From Pseudarthrobacter enclensis (GTDB lineage Bacteria; Actinomycetota; Actinomycetes; Actinomycetales; Micrococcaceae): a stretch of DNA of 64,000 nucleotides. The translations under genes and the position numbers were made by a program. The stretch covers positions 1 to 64,000 of the forward strand of contig NZ_JAUSRE010000002.1 in assembly GCF_030811655.1 (NCBI RefSeq), read 5' to 3'. Shown here one piece after another: positions 26,827-34,295 of the stretch. Position 1 is the stretch's first letter. Each line of letters begins with the position of its first letter. The notes under the pieces were generated by a model, which saw nothing but the letters and a program-made list of their open reading frames with translations, did not search any database and was not told the origin of the DNA.

Positions 26827-26936
26827 GGTGGTGGGGCGTTGGTGGTTTGGGGGTATCAGGTGGTGGGGCGTTGGTGGTTTGGGGGTATCAGGTGGTGGGG
26901 CGTTGGTGGTTTGGGGGTATCAGGTGGTGGGGCGTT
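26827..26936. repeat. Intergenic 32-bp tandem array B (3.4 copies, G-rich)
   Basis: Three exact 32-bp units and a partial fourth, with GGGGCG starts at 26833, 26865, 26897 and 26929. Each unit has GGTGGTTTGGGGGTATCAGG, so the plus strand has many G runs that could fold into quadruplexes. The units share AGGTGGTGGGGCGTTGG-type sequence with the reverse complement of array A. No spacers separate the units, so this is not a CRISPR. Confidence 0.9.
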
Positions 26937-26962
26937 TCAAGATGCGAAAAGCATTGGTTTTT

Positions 26963-26999
26963 CTAACCTGTATAGGTTGGAAAAGATCGCTTTATCTTA
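26963..26999 (+). promoter_or_regulatory. Shared LysR-type element upstream of putA
   Basis: CTAACCTGTATAGGTTGG (26963-26980) followed by GAA, TC and CTTTATCT in the same spacing as the element at 25076. Across the 28 bp from TATAGG onward, 21 positions are identical. It lies about 60-100 bp before the putA start, a normal place for an activator site. Confidence 0.65.
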
Positions 27000-27061
27000 T
27001 GTGAGGAGAAGCTCATACTGGTGGAAAGACCCCTCCCACACTAAGAAAGATCGGGAAAACC

Positions 27062-30000
27062 ATGACCCACGTTGCAATGGAACCGGCAGTCGCCAAAGCG
27101 GCCACCCCGCAGACGGTCGACGTCGACGTCCCCCAGGCAAAGGCCCTCGCCGATGAGACGGTCGCCCTTGTCCGCCGCTGGCTGACGGAGGCCTCAAAGG
27201 TTCCCGTTGACGCCTCGGCGCAGCAGCTCGCCGGCGTCCTGAAGGACCCCAACGGCCTGGAATTCACCGTTGGGTTCGTGGACGGCGTGGTCCGCCCCGA
27301 AGACCTGAATGTTGCCGCGCGCAACCTCGCCAAGCTGGCGCCGAAGGTTCCGGCCTTCCTGCCCTGGTACATGCGCAGCGCCGTGGCGCTGGGCGGCACC
27401 ATGGCCCCCGTCCTGCCCCAGGTGGTCATCCCCGTCGCCCGCAAGGTCCTGCGCGAGATGGTGGGCCACCTGATCGTTGACGCCACCGACGCCAAGCTGG
27501 GTCCTGCCATCGCCAAGATCAGGAAGGACGGCATCAAGCTCAACGTCAACCTCCTGGGCGAGGCTGTCCTCGGCGAGCACGAGGCCTCCCGCCGGCTCGA
27601 GGGCACGCACACGCTGCTGGCCCGCCCCGACGTCGACTACGTCTCCATCAAGGTCTCCTCCACCGTGGCCCCGCACTCCGCCTGGGCCTTCGACGAGGCC
27701 GTGGAGCACGTCGTCGAAAAGCTCACCCCGCTGTTCCAGCGCGCCGCATCCTTCCCCAAGGCCAAGTTCATCAACCTGGACATGGAGGAGTACAAGGACC
27801 TGGACATGACCATCGCGGTCTTCACCCGGATCCTGGACAAGCCCGAGTTCAAGAACCTCGAAGCCGGCATCGTCCTCCAGGCCTACCTCCCGGACGCCCT
27901 GTCCGCCATGATCCGCCTGCAGGACTGGGCCGCTGCCCGCCGCGCCAACGGGGGCGCGGGCATCAAGGTCCGCGTGGTCAAGGGCGCCAACCTGCCCATG
28001 GAACAGGTGGAAGCCTCCCTGCACGACTGGCCGCTGGCCACCTGGGGCTCCAAGCAGGACTCCGACACCAGCTACAAGAGCGTCATCAACTACGCCCTGC
28101 ACCCGGAGCGGATCAGGAACATCCGGATCGGCGTCGCCGGCCACAACCTGTTCGACATCGCCTTCGCCTGGCTCCTGGCCAAGCAGCGCGGCGTGGAGTC
28201 CGGCATCGAGTTCGAAATGCTGCTGGGCATGGCACAGGGCCAGGCCGAGGCCGTCAAGAAGGACGTGGGCTCCCTCCTGCTGTACACGCCGGTGGTCCAC
28301 CCGTCCGAGTTCGACGTCGCCATTGCCTACCTGATCCGCCGCCTCGAAGAGGGCGCCAGCCAGGACAACTTCATGTCCGCCGTCTTTGAGCTGAGCGAAA
28401 ACGAGGGCCTGTTCGAACGCGAAAAGCAGCGCTTCCTCGCTTCGCTGGAGGCCCTGGACAACACGGTCCCGCTGCCGAACCGCCGCCAGGACCGCAGCCT
28501 GCCGCCGGTTCCGAGGCCGCACGAGGGCTTCGGCAACACGCCGGACACCGACCCGTCCCTGCCCGCCAACCGCGACTGGGGCCGGGCCATCCTGGAGCGC
28601 GTGCCGTCCTCCACCCTGGGCAGCGCCGCCGTGAAGGCCGCCTTCATCGATGACGAAACCAAGCTCAACGCCGCCATCGGCAACGCGCTGGACAAGGGCA
28701 AGGCCTGGGGCGGGCTCTCCGGCAACGAGCGCGCCGAAATCCTGCACCGCGCCGGCGAGATCCTGGAAGCGCGCCGCGCCGACCTGCTCGAGGTCATGGC
28801 CAGCGAGACCGGCAAGACCATCGACCAAGGCGACCCCGAGGTCAGTGAGGCCGTGGACTTCGCGCACTACTACGCCGAGTCGGCGCGCAGGCTGGACACG
28901 GTCGACGGCGCCACGTTCGTCCCTGCCAAGCTCACCGTCGTCACCCCGCCGTGGAACTTCCCCGTCGCCATCCCGGCAGGGTCCACCCTTGCGGCACTCG
29001 CCGCCGGCTCCGCCGTCGTCATCAAGCCCGCCAAGCAGGCCGCCCGCAGCGGCGCCGTCATGGTGGAAGCACTCTGGGAAGCCGGCGTGCCCAAGGGCGT
29101 GCTGACCATGGTCCAGCTGGGGGAGCGCGAGCTGGGAACGCAGCTCATCAGCCACCCGTCCGTGGACCGCGTCATCCTCACCGGCGGCTACGAGACCGCC
29201 GAGCTGTTCCGCTCCTTCCGGAAGGACCTGCCGCTGCTGGCCGAGACCAGCGGCAAGAACGCCATCATCGTCACCCCCAGCGCCGACCTGGACCTCGCGG
29301 CCAAGGACGTTGCCTACTCCGCGTTCGGCCACGCCGGCCAGAAGTGCTCCGCTGCCTCACTGGTGATCCTGGTGGGCTCCGTGGCCAAGTCCAAGCGGTT
29401 CCACAACCAGCTGATCGACGCAGTGACCTCCCTCAAGGTGGGCTACCCGCAGGATCCCACCAGCCAGATGGGTCCCATCATCGAGCCGGCCAACGGCAAG
29501 CTCCTCAACGCCCTCACCACGCTGGGCGAGGGGGAAGACTGGGCCGTGGAACCGAAGAAGCTTGATGAGACCGGGCGGCTTTGGAGCCCGGGTGTGCGCT
29601 ACGGCGTCAAGCGTGGTTCCTACTTCCACCTGACCGAGTTCTTCGGCCCCGTGCTGGGCGTCATGACAGCCGAGACCCTCGAAGAAGCCATTGCCATCCA
29701 GAACCAGATCGAGTACGGCCTCACCGCCGGACTGCACTCCCTCAACTCCGAGGAGCTCGGTATCTGGCTGGACTCCATCCAGGCCGGCAACCTCTACGTC
29801 AACCGCGGCATCACGGGAGCAATCGTGCAGCGCCAGCCGTTCGGTGGCTGGAAGAAGTCAGCGGTCGGCGCCGGTACCAAGGCCGGTGGCCCCAACTACC
29901 TGGCCGGCCTGGGCGACTGGATCCCCGCAACCAGCACCGCCACGGCAGCCGTCAGCCACCGGGGTGTCCGCCGCATCCTCGACGCAGCCGGCCCCGCCCT

Positions 30001-30556
30001 GGCCCCGGCCGAGCTTGAGTCGGTCCAGCGCGCCTTGGCGTCCGACGCCCAGGCCTGGACTGACGAATTCGGCACCGCCAAGGACGTCTCCGGCCTGAGC
30101 GCGGAACGCAACATCTTCCGCTACCGCAGCCTGCCGGTTACCGTCCGCCTTGCGGAAGGCGCGCCGCTGGCCCACCTAGTCCGGACTGTGGCCGCCGGCG
30201 TGCTGGCGGGCTCGGCGCTGACCGTGTCCACCGCCGTCGAACTTCCCGCCCAGCTGCGCTCCGTGCTCACCGCGCAGGACATCGAGGTGACGGTGGAGTC
30301 CGACGCCGGCTGGCTGGCTTCGGCGGAACGCCTCGCATCGGCAGGCAAGCTGTCCAACGCCCGGATCCGGCTGATCGGCGGCGACGCCTCCGCGCTGGCT
30401 GAGGCGACCGGCGGGCGCCCCGATGTGGCCATCTACGCCCACCCCGTCACCGAGGCCGGCCGCGTGGAACTGCTGCCGTTCCTGCACGAGCAGGCGGTCA
30501 GCATCACCGCCCACCGCTTCGGCACCCCGAACCATCTTTCGGACGCGCTGATCTAG
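27062..30556 (+). CDS. putA: Bifunctional proline dehydrogenase / 1-pyrroline-5-carboxylate dehydrogenase
   Basis: 1164 residues. An N-terminal helical region leads to the FAD proline dehydrogenase barrel (about 100-480), with KLNVNLLGEAVLGEHEA, DYVSIKVSS and GAGIKVRVVKGAN...W in sequence. The aldehyde dehydrogenase half (about 500-1010) has PWNFPVAIPAG, catalytic Glu in LAETSGKNAIIV and catalytic Cys in GHAGQKCSAAS. The C-terminal 140 residues are a divergent, probably structural, tail. The enzyme oxidises proline to glutamate, channelling the P5C intermediate. There is no N-terminal ribbon-helix-helix DNA-binding domain as in E. coli PutA, so control must come from elsewhere, probably the LysR protein at 24142. 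Start 27062 has GGGA about 7 nt upstream. A strong hairpin terminates it. Confidence 0.97.
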   Translation: MTHVAMEPAVAKAATPQTVDVDVPQAKALADETVALVRRWLTEASKVPVDASAQQLAGVLKDPNGLEFTVGFVDGVVRPEDLNVAARNLAKLAPKVPAFLPWYMRSAVALGGTMAPVLPQVVIPVARKVLREMVGHLIVDATDAKLGPAIAKIRKDGIKLNVNLLGEAVLGEHEASRRLEGTHTLLARPDVDYVSIKVSSTVAPHSAWAFDEAVEHVVEKLTPLFQRAASFPKAKFINLDMEEYKDLDMTIAVFTRILDKPEFKNLEAGIVLQAYLPDALSAMIRLQDWAAARRANGGAGIKVRVVKGANLPMEQVEASLHDWPLATWGSKQDSDTSYKSVINYALHPERIRNIRIGVAGHNLFDIAFAWLLAKQRGVESGIEFEMLLGMAQGQAEAVKKDVGSLLLYTPVVHPSEFDVAIAYLIRRLEEGASQDNFMSAVFELSENEGLFEREKQRFLASLEALDNTVPLPNRRQDRSLPPVPRPHEGFGNTPDTDPSLPANRDWGRAILERVPSSTLGSAAVKAAFIDDETKLNAAIGNALDKGKAWGGLSGNERAEILHRAGEILEARRADLLEVMASETGKTIDQGDPEVSEAVDFAHYYAESARRLDTVDGATFVPAKLTVVTPPWNFPVAIPAGSTLAALAAGSAVVIKPAKQAARSGAVMVEALWEAGVPKGVLTMVQLGERELGTQLISHPSVDRVILTGGYETAELFRSFRKDLPLLAETSGKNAIIVTPSADLDLAAKDVAYSAFGHAGQKCSAASLVILVGSVAKSKRFHNQLIDAVTSLKVGYPQDPTSQMGPIIEPANGKLLNALTTLGEGEDWAVEPKKLDETGRLWSPGVRYGVKRGSYFHLTEFFGPVLGVMTAETLEEAIAIQNQIEYGLTAGLHSLNSEELGIWLDSIQAGNLYVNRGITGAIVQRQPFGGWKKSAVGAGTKAGGPNYLAGLGDWIPATSTATAAVSHRGVRRILDAAGPALAPAELESVQRALASDAQAWTDEFGTAKDVSGLSAERNIFRYRSLPVTVRLAEGAPLAHLVRTVAAGVLAGSALTVSTAVELPAQLRSVLTAQDIEVTVESDAGWLASAERLASAGKLSNARIRLIGGDASALAEATGGRPDVAIYAHPVTEAGRVELLPFLHEQAVSITAHRFGTPNHLSDALI

Positions 30557-30570
30557 CACCGGCAGACACA

Positions 30571-30621
30571 AAAAGGTCCGGTGGTTGGCTTGTTTCCACA
30601 AGCTCAACCACCGGACCTTTT
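30571..30621. terminator. Bidirectional terminator between putA and a minus-strand gene
   Basis: AAAAGGTCCGGTGGTTG pairs with CAACCACCGGACCTTTT, extended inward by GCTTG/CAAGC with one bulged T. The A-run on one side and T-run on the other let it stop transcripts from both directions: putA on the plus strand and the zinc-ribbon gene on the minus strand. Confidence 0.93.
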
Positions 30622-30630
30622 GCGTGTCCG

Positions 30631-30945
30631 CTAGCCCAGATACCAGCCGGGCGGCGTCCAGGTGACCGGGACGTTGTGGGCTGAGAAATCCTCGCAGCGG
30701 GTGCAGGTGTAGGCCACTTCGCCGAGCGTGGCCACACTTCCGTCACGTCGGTACGTAGGCGGAATATACGACTCAAGATAGACGAACTCGTCTGTTCGGC
30801 ATTTGTCGCAGGTGGGCTTTCCCACGTATCCGGAGTCTACGGAGGCGCGTCCGGTTCCGAGGGTGTTCTGGCGCGTGGTCGGCCGTGCAGTGGAGTGCTG
30901 GCGTGCGTGCGCAGAATCGAGATGGATGTTCCTGGCTGTCGTCAT
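30631..30945 (-). CDS. Small putative zinc-ribbon protein
   Basis: 104 residues. The second half has two CxxC pairs, CDKC and CTRC, about 35 residues apart with conserved-looking aromatic residues between, a typical four-cysteine zinc ribbon. The first 45 residues are basic, Thr/Arg-rich and probably disordered. I do not recognise the family; nothing in the sequence says whether it binds nucleic acid or protein. The ATG at 30945 is chosen because the ribbon-proximal region starts there; the upstream ribosome site (GGACAGG) is weak. It ends at the bidirectional terminator shared with putA and is followed upstream by a LysR gene. Confidence 0.6.
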   Translation of the reverse strand: MTTARNIHLDSAHARQHSTARPTTRQNTLGTGRASVDSGYVGKPTCDKCRTDEFVYLESYIPPTYRRDGSVATLGEVAYTCTRCEDFSAHNVPVTWTPPGWYLG

Positions 30946-31111
30946 TGGCTGCCTGTCCCCAGCGCTTTTCCGGCATGCGGATACGCGCTTGTTTCGGTGA
31001 ACTGGCCTGCTGCTTGACCTTGGAAAACCAGCATAGGTTAAGCCAGTTCCCCTATCAATGGACACGGGCCCCCTATCTCCCCTAAATGCTGGAAATCGGG
31101 CCCGAAGAGAG

Positions 31112-31966
31112 TTAGGTTTGCCTGTTAATGGTCCGGCCGACAATCGACTGGGTGAGGGCATCGATCACCTCAGGGTTGGCCAGTGGGTTGCGGATCAGGG
31201 TGAAGTCCACATCCCCTACTGCGGGCAGGTCGAAGCGTCGGGTGATGATCTTCAAGTCTTCGGGCACCAGCGAAGTTGGCATGACAGCCACACCGATGCC
31301 GGCCCGGACCGCCGCAAGTACCCCGCTGATCTGCCGGGTGGTGCAGGTGATCCGCCAGGTCCGGCCGTGGGCTTCCAGCGCATCGATGGCCAGTTTGCGG
31401 CTGAGGCTGGGGGCCGGGTAGGCGATCAGCGGCACGGGCGTGCCGGGTTCCAGCAGGGTCTGCTCCAGGCCTACCCAGGAAAACGAGTCGTGCTGGACCA
31501 CTGTGCCGTCCTTCGCCCCCGCCACCCATTTCACGAAGACGAGATCCAGCTGGCCGGCGTTGAGCTTGCGGTAGAGCTGGTCGCTTTGCCCCACTGTCAG
31601 TTCCAGGTTGATCTGGGGGTAGATCTGCCGGAACTCGCGCAGGATCCGCGGCAGTCCGGTGATGGCGAGGTCATCGGCCGTACCGAACCGCAACCGCCCG
31701 CGCATCGCCGAACCGGAGAAGTAGCGGGCTGCGGCGTCATGCGCGGACAGGATGGTCCGTGCGAAACCGGCCATGGCGTCGCCGTTGTCGGTCAGCCGTA
31801 CGTCCCGCGTGTCCCGGGTGATCAGGGTGCGCTTGGCGGCCGCCTCCAGTTTGCGGATGTGCTGGCTGATGGTGGGCTGCGCCAGTCCCAGGCGTTCGGC
31901 GGCCTTGGTGAAGCTGAGGGTGTCCGCCACTGCAAGGAAGGACCGCAGCTGGGCTGGTTCAAACAT
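31112..31966 (-). CDS. LysR-family transcriptional regulator
   Basis: 284 residues. The helix-turn-helix is FLAVADTLSFTKAAERLGLAQPTISQHIRKLEAAA; the effector half has LRFGTADDLAITGLPRILREFRQIYPQINLELTVG. It starts at 31966 with GGGAG before the ATG. It is divergent from the MFS transporter at 32108, with a perfect 8+8 palindrome between them at 31998-32018, the classic LysR pair arrangement in which the regulator controls the exporter. The effector is unknown. Confidence 0.88.
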   Translation of the reverse strand: MFEPAQLRSFLAVADTLSFTKAAERLGLAQPTISQHIRKLEAAAKRTLITRDTRDVRLTDNGDAMAGFARTILSAHDAAARYFSGSAMRGRLRFGTADDLAITGLPRILREFRQIYPQINLELTVGQSDQLYRKLNAGQLDLVFVKWVAGAKDGTVVQHDSFSWVGLEQTLLEPGTPVPLIAYPAPSLSRKLAIDALEAHGRTWRITCTTRQISGVLAAVRAGIGVAVMPTSLVPEDLKIITRRFDLPAVGDVDFTLIRNPLANPEVIDALTQSIVGRTINRQT

Positions 31967-31997
31967 GGGGGCTCCCGTGGTCCAAGGTCCCGGCCGA

Positions 31998-32018
31998 CCT
32001 ATTGCGCTTTGCAATAGG
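31998..32018. promoter_or_regulatory. Palindrome between LysR and MFS genes
   Basis: CCTATTGC and GCAATAGG form a perfect 8+8 inverted repeat around GCTTT. It contains the T-N11-A LysR core (ATTGCGCTTTGCAAT) and sits 32 bp before the LysR start, so it is probably the regulator's recognition site. Confidence 0.7.
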
Positions 32019-32107
32019 AGTTATAGGGACCATAGGTGTCCATAATCTGTTCTGCCAGCCTAGCGTTAAGGGCATCCCAGACCGCCCGCAATCTTGAGGA
32101 CATACCT

Positions 32108-33487
32108 GTGGCACCCCCACCGCCTTCGTCGGCCTCCGTCTCCCAACCCTTCATCGACGCGGCGGGTTCAGCGCCTCCTGGCAACCAAACCCAGCCGATT
32201 CCCGTCATTGCGGAGCGTCTCCCCTGGAAGCACACTTTCATCTCCCTCAAGGTGCCCAACTTCCGGATTTTCGCCGCCGGCCACTTCATCGCGGTCATTG
32301 CCGTCTGGATGCAGCGGATCTCCCAGGACTGGCTGGTGCTGCAACTCTCCGGTTCCGTGACCGCCGTCGGCGTAACCGTAGCGCTGCAGTTCCTGCCCTC
32401 CCTGCTGCTCGGCCCCTGGGGCGGCATGGTCGCTGACCGGTTCGCCAAACGGAAGATCCTCATCCTGTGCCAGAGCGTGGCCGCCGTCCTGGCTGCAACG
32501 CTGGCCACCCTTGCGCTCACCGGTGTCATCATGGTGTGGCATGTCTACGGCATCGCATTGGTCCTTGGCCTGGTGACCGTCCTCGACCAGCCTGCCCGTC
32601 AGGTGTTCGTCAACGAACTGGTGGGTCCCACCTATTTGCGGAATGCCATCAGCGTCAACTCCACCACCTTCCAGCTGGGCGGCCTGATCGGACCCGCCAT
32701 CGCCGGCCTGCTCCTGACCGCTGTGGGGGCGGGCTGGGCCTTTGCCGCCAATGCCGTGGCCTGCTGCTCCACGGTGGCGATGCTCCTGATCCTGCGCAAG
32801 GACCAGCTGTACGTCAACGCGCCTGCCCCGAAGAGCAAGGGGATGCTGCGGGAGGGGCTGCGCTACGCCTTGAGTAAGCCCACCATCTACTGGCCGTGGC
32901 TGATGGCCGGCTTTGTTTCAGTCTTCGCCATGAGCCTTCCCGTCATCCTTGCTGCGTTCGCGGACCACGTCTTCCAGGTGGGTGCCGGCGGCTACGGCGT
33001 GCTCAACGCGCTGGTGGCACTCGGCGCGCTGTCCGGCGCAGTGGCGTCCACCCGCCGTCGTCAACTGCGTCTTCGGTCCGTGGTGTTCTGCGCGGGCATG
33101 TACGGCCTGATGCTCTGCCTTGCCGCGCTTGCCCCATCCATGGTGTCCTTCGGAGCGGTAATGGTGTTGTCCGGATTCTGGTGCCTCATGTTCCTGACCG
33201 GCTGCAACCAGCTGGTGCAGGTCAGTTCCAACCTGGGCATCCGCGGCCGCGTGATGAGCCTGTACATCATGGTGCAGATCGGGGGCCAGGCACTGGGCGG
33301 CCCCATGCTGGGCTCGATCGCCGAACATGCCAACCCGCATGCTGCCCTGCTGGTCTCGGGCGGCGTCCCGGCCCTTGCCGCGATGACCGTAGGCACAATC
33401 CTGGCGCGGAAGGGCTCACTGCGGCTGAAAGTGGACTGGCGGGACCGCCGGCATCCGGTGCGGATTGCCCGCCGGGCGGCTGCCTAG
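32108..33487 (+). CDS. MFS transporter (enterobactin-exporter/MFS_3 type)
   Basis: 459 residues from the GTG start at 32108, which has GAGGA about 8 nt upstream; an ATG 24 codons earlier lacks such a site. The transporter core has about 12 hydrophobic segments: IFAAGHFIAVIAVWMQRISQDWLVLQLSGS, GPWGGMVADRFAKRKIL (motif A between helices 2 and 3) and the DQPARQVFVNELVGP loop typical of the MFS_3 branch that includes the siderophore exporter EntS. The first 45 residues are Pro/Ser-rich. It is divergent from the LysR gene and likely under its control. Substrate is unknown; no siderophore genes are in view. Confidence 0.88.
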   Translation: MAPPPPSSASVSQPFIDAAGSAPPGNQTQPIPVIAERLPWKHTFISLKVPNFRIFAAGHFIAVIAVWMQRISQDWLVLQLSGSVTAVGVTVALQFLPSLLLGPWGGMVADRFAKRKILILCQSVAAVLAATLATLALTGVIMVWHVYGIALVLGLVTVLDQPARQVFVNELVGPTYLRNAISVNSTTFQLGGLIGPAIAGLLLTAVGAGWAFAANAVACCSTVAMLLILRKDQLYVNAPAPKSKGMLREGLRYALSKPTIYWPWLMAGFVSVFAMSLPVILAAFADHVFQVGAGGYGVLNALVALGALSGAVASTRRRQLRLRSVVFCAGMYGLMLCLAALAPSMVSFGAVMVLSGFWCLMFLTGCNQLVQVSSNLGIRGRVMSLYIMVQIGGQALGGPMLGSIAEHANPHAALLVSGGVPALAAMTVGTILARKGSLRLKVDWRDRRHPVRIARRAAA

Positions 33488-33506
33488 GTCCGGCAGGGAA
33501 AACTGG

Positions 33507-33577
33507 AGCGGCTGACGGGAATCGAACCCGCGTATCAAGCTTGGGAAGCTAGCGCTCTACCATTGAGCTACAGCCGC
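33507..33577 (-). tRNA. tRNA-Gly (anticodon CCC)
   Basis: 71-nt cloverleaf on the minus strand. Acceptor arms GCGGCTG/CAGCCGC pair perfectly; D-arm GCTC/GAGC; T-arm GCGGG/CCCGT with the TTCGATT loop. The anticodon loop is TTCCCAA, giving CCC for glycine codon GGG. The anticodon stem CTAGC/GCTTG has one T-T mismatch at 28-42. CCA is not encoded. Confidence 0.97.
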
Positions 33578-33812
33578 AGTGCCGCCGCCTGCGCGGGGCA
33601 GGACTTAGCTTAGCGCAGATTTGGGGGCTCCCCGTGACCACGGCGCGCGGCGGGTCCGTGTCCTTCACCCCGCGTCATCCAGTAACTCTTCAATAACGTC
33701 CGCGGTGCCCGCTAGGTCCGGGCGCAGGCGCTGGCTAACCTGATCCGGGTAGCGGCCGAGTTGGGGGAGGCTGCTATTGCGGCAGCCGACGTCAACCACA
33801 GGAATTTCTTTC

Positions 33813-34274
33813 ATGGCAATGGCAGAGCACGAGGTCCTCATAGAACGCGACGCCACGGCCGTGTACCAATACCTCCTTGACACGACCAACCTCCCGTCAT
33901 GGCGGACCGATGTGCGCAGCGTGAAACTCATGCAGGGCCCCGCGGACGCCAAGGGAGCGGTGTACCGCAAAATGGTGGCCGGCCGCTCCGGCCTGAGCAT
34001 CCCGGCGGAGCTTGAGATCACCAATGTGCGCCCCGGGGCCGAAATCGAGTTCCACATCGTGTCCGGTCCGGCAACCCGGTGGGGCGGTTACTACCTCAGC
34101 ACTGAAGGGGCCGGAACGCGGGTGCGTTTCGCCATGGAAGCGAAACGCCAGGGACGCTTTGGATTCCTCAGCAAGTTGGGGTTCCTTGACGGAATGCTGC
34201 AGCGGCGGGTCAGCGCCGATGTGGCCCAGCTGGCCCGGCTGAAGCACGTGCTGGAACTCGAACCGGCCGTCTGA
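33813..34274 (+). CDS. SRPBCC-family (polyketide cyclase-like) protein
   Basis: 153 residues with the SRPBCC/START helix-grip pattern: HEVLIERDATAVYQYLLDTTNLPSWRTDVRSVKL at the N-terminus, alternating beta strands (AVYRKMVAGRSG, ELEITNVRPGAEIEF, GYYLSTEGAGTRVRFAMEAK) and a C-terminal amphipathic helix RVSADVAQLARLKHVLEL. Such proteins bind hydrophobic ligands; this one looks like the actinobacterial group annotated as polyketide cyclase/dehydrase, usually without a known ligand. The ATG at 33813 has AGGAA about 9 nt upstream; a start two codons later is also possible. Confidence 0.82.
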   Translation: MAMAEHEVLIERDATAVYQYLLDTTNLPSWRTDVRSVKLMQGPADAKGAVYRKMVAGRSGLSIPAELEITNVRPGAEIEFHIVSGPATRWGGYYLSTEGAGTRVRFAMEAKRQGRFGFLSKLGFLDGMLQRRVSADVAQLARLKHVLELEPAV

Positions 34275-34295
34275 GGCGGCCGCTTCACCGCCCAG

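Noticed and set aside
26687-26936. CRISPR array
   Set aside because: The 32-bp units are directly contiguous with no unique spacers, and no cas genes are present.
27194-29332. Long minus-strand frame opposite putA
   Set aside because: Low-complexity shadow of putA with no family features.
33665-33814. 49-codon minus-strand frame between the tRNA and SRPBCC genes (ending GTADVIEELLDDAG)
   Set aside because: It looks protein-like at the end, but the start overlaps the divergent SRPBCC start, there is no ribosome site, and no family could be named. A gene remnant is possible but not supported enough to list.
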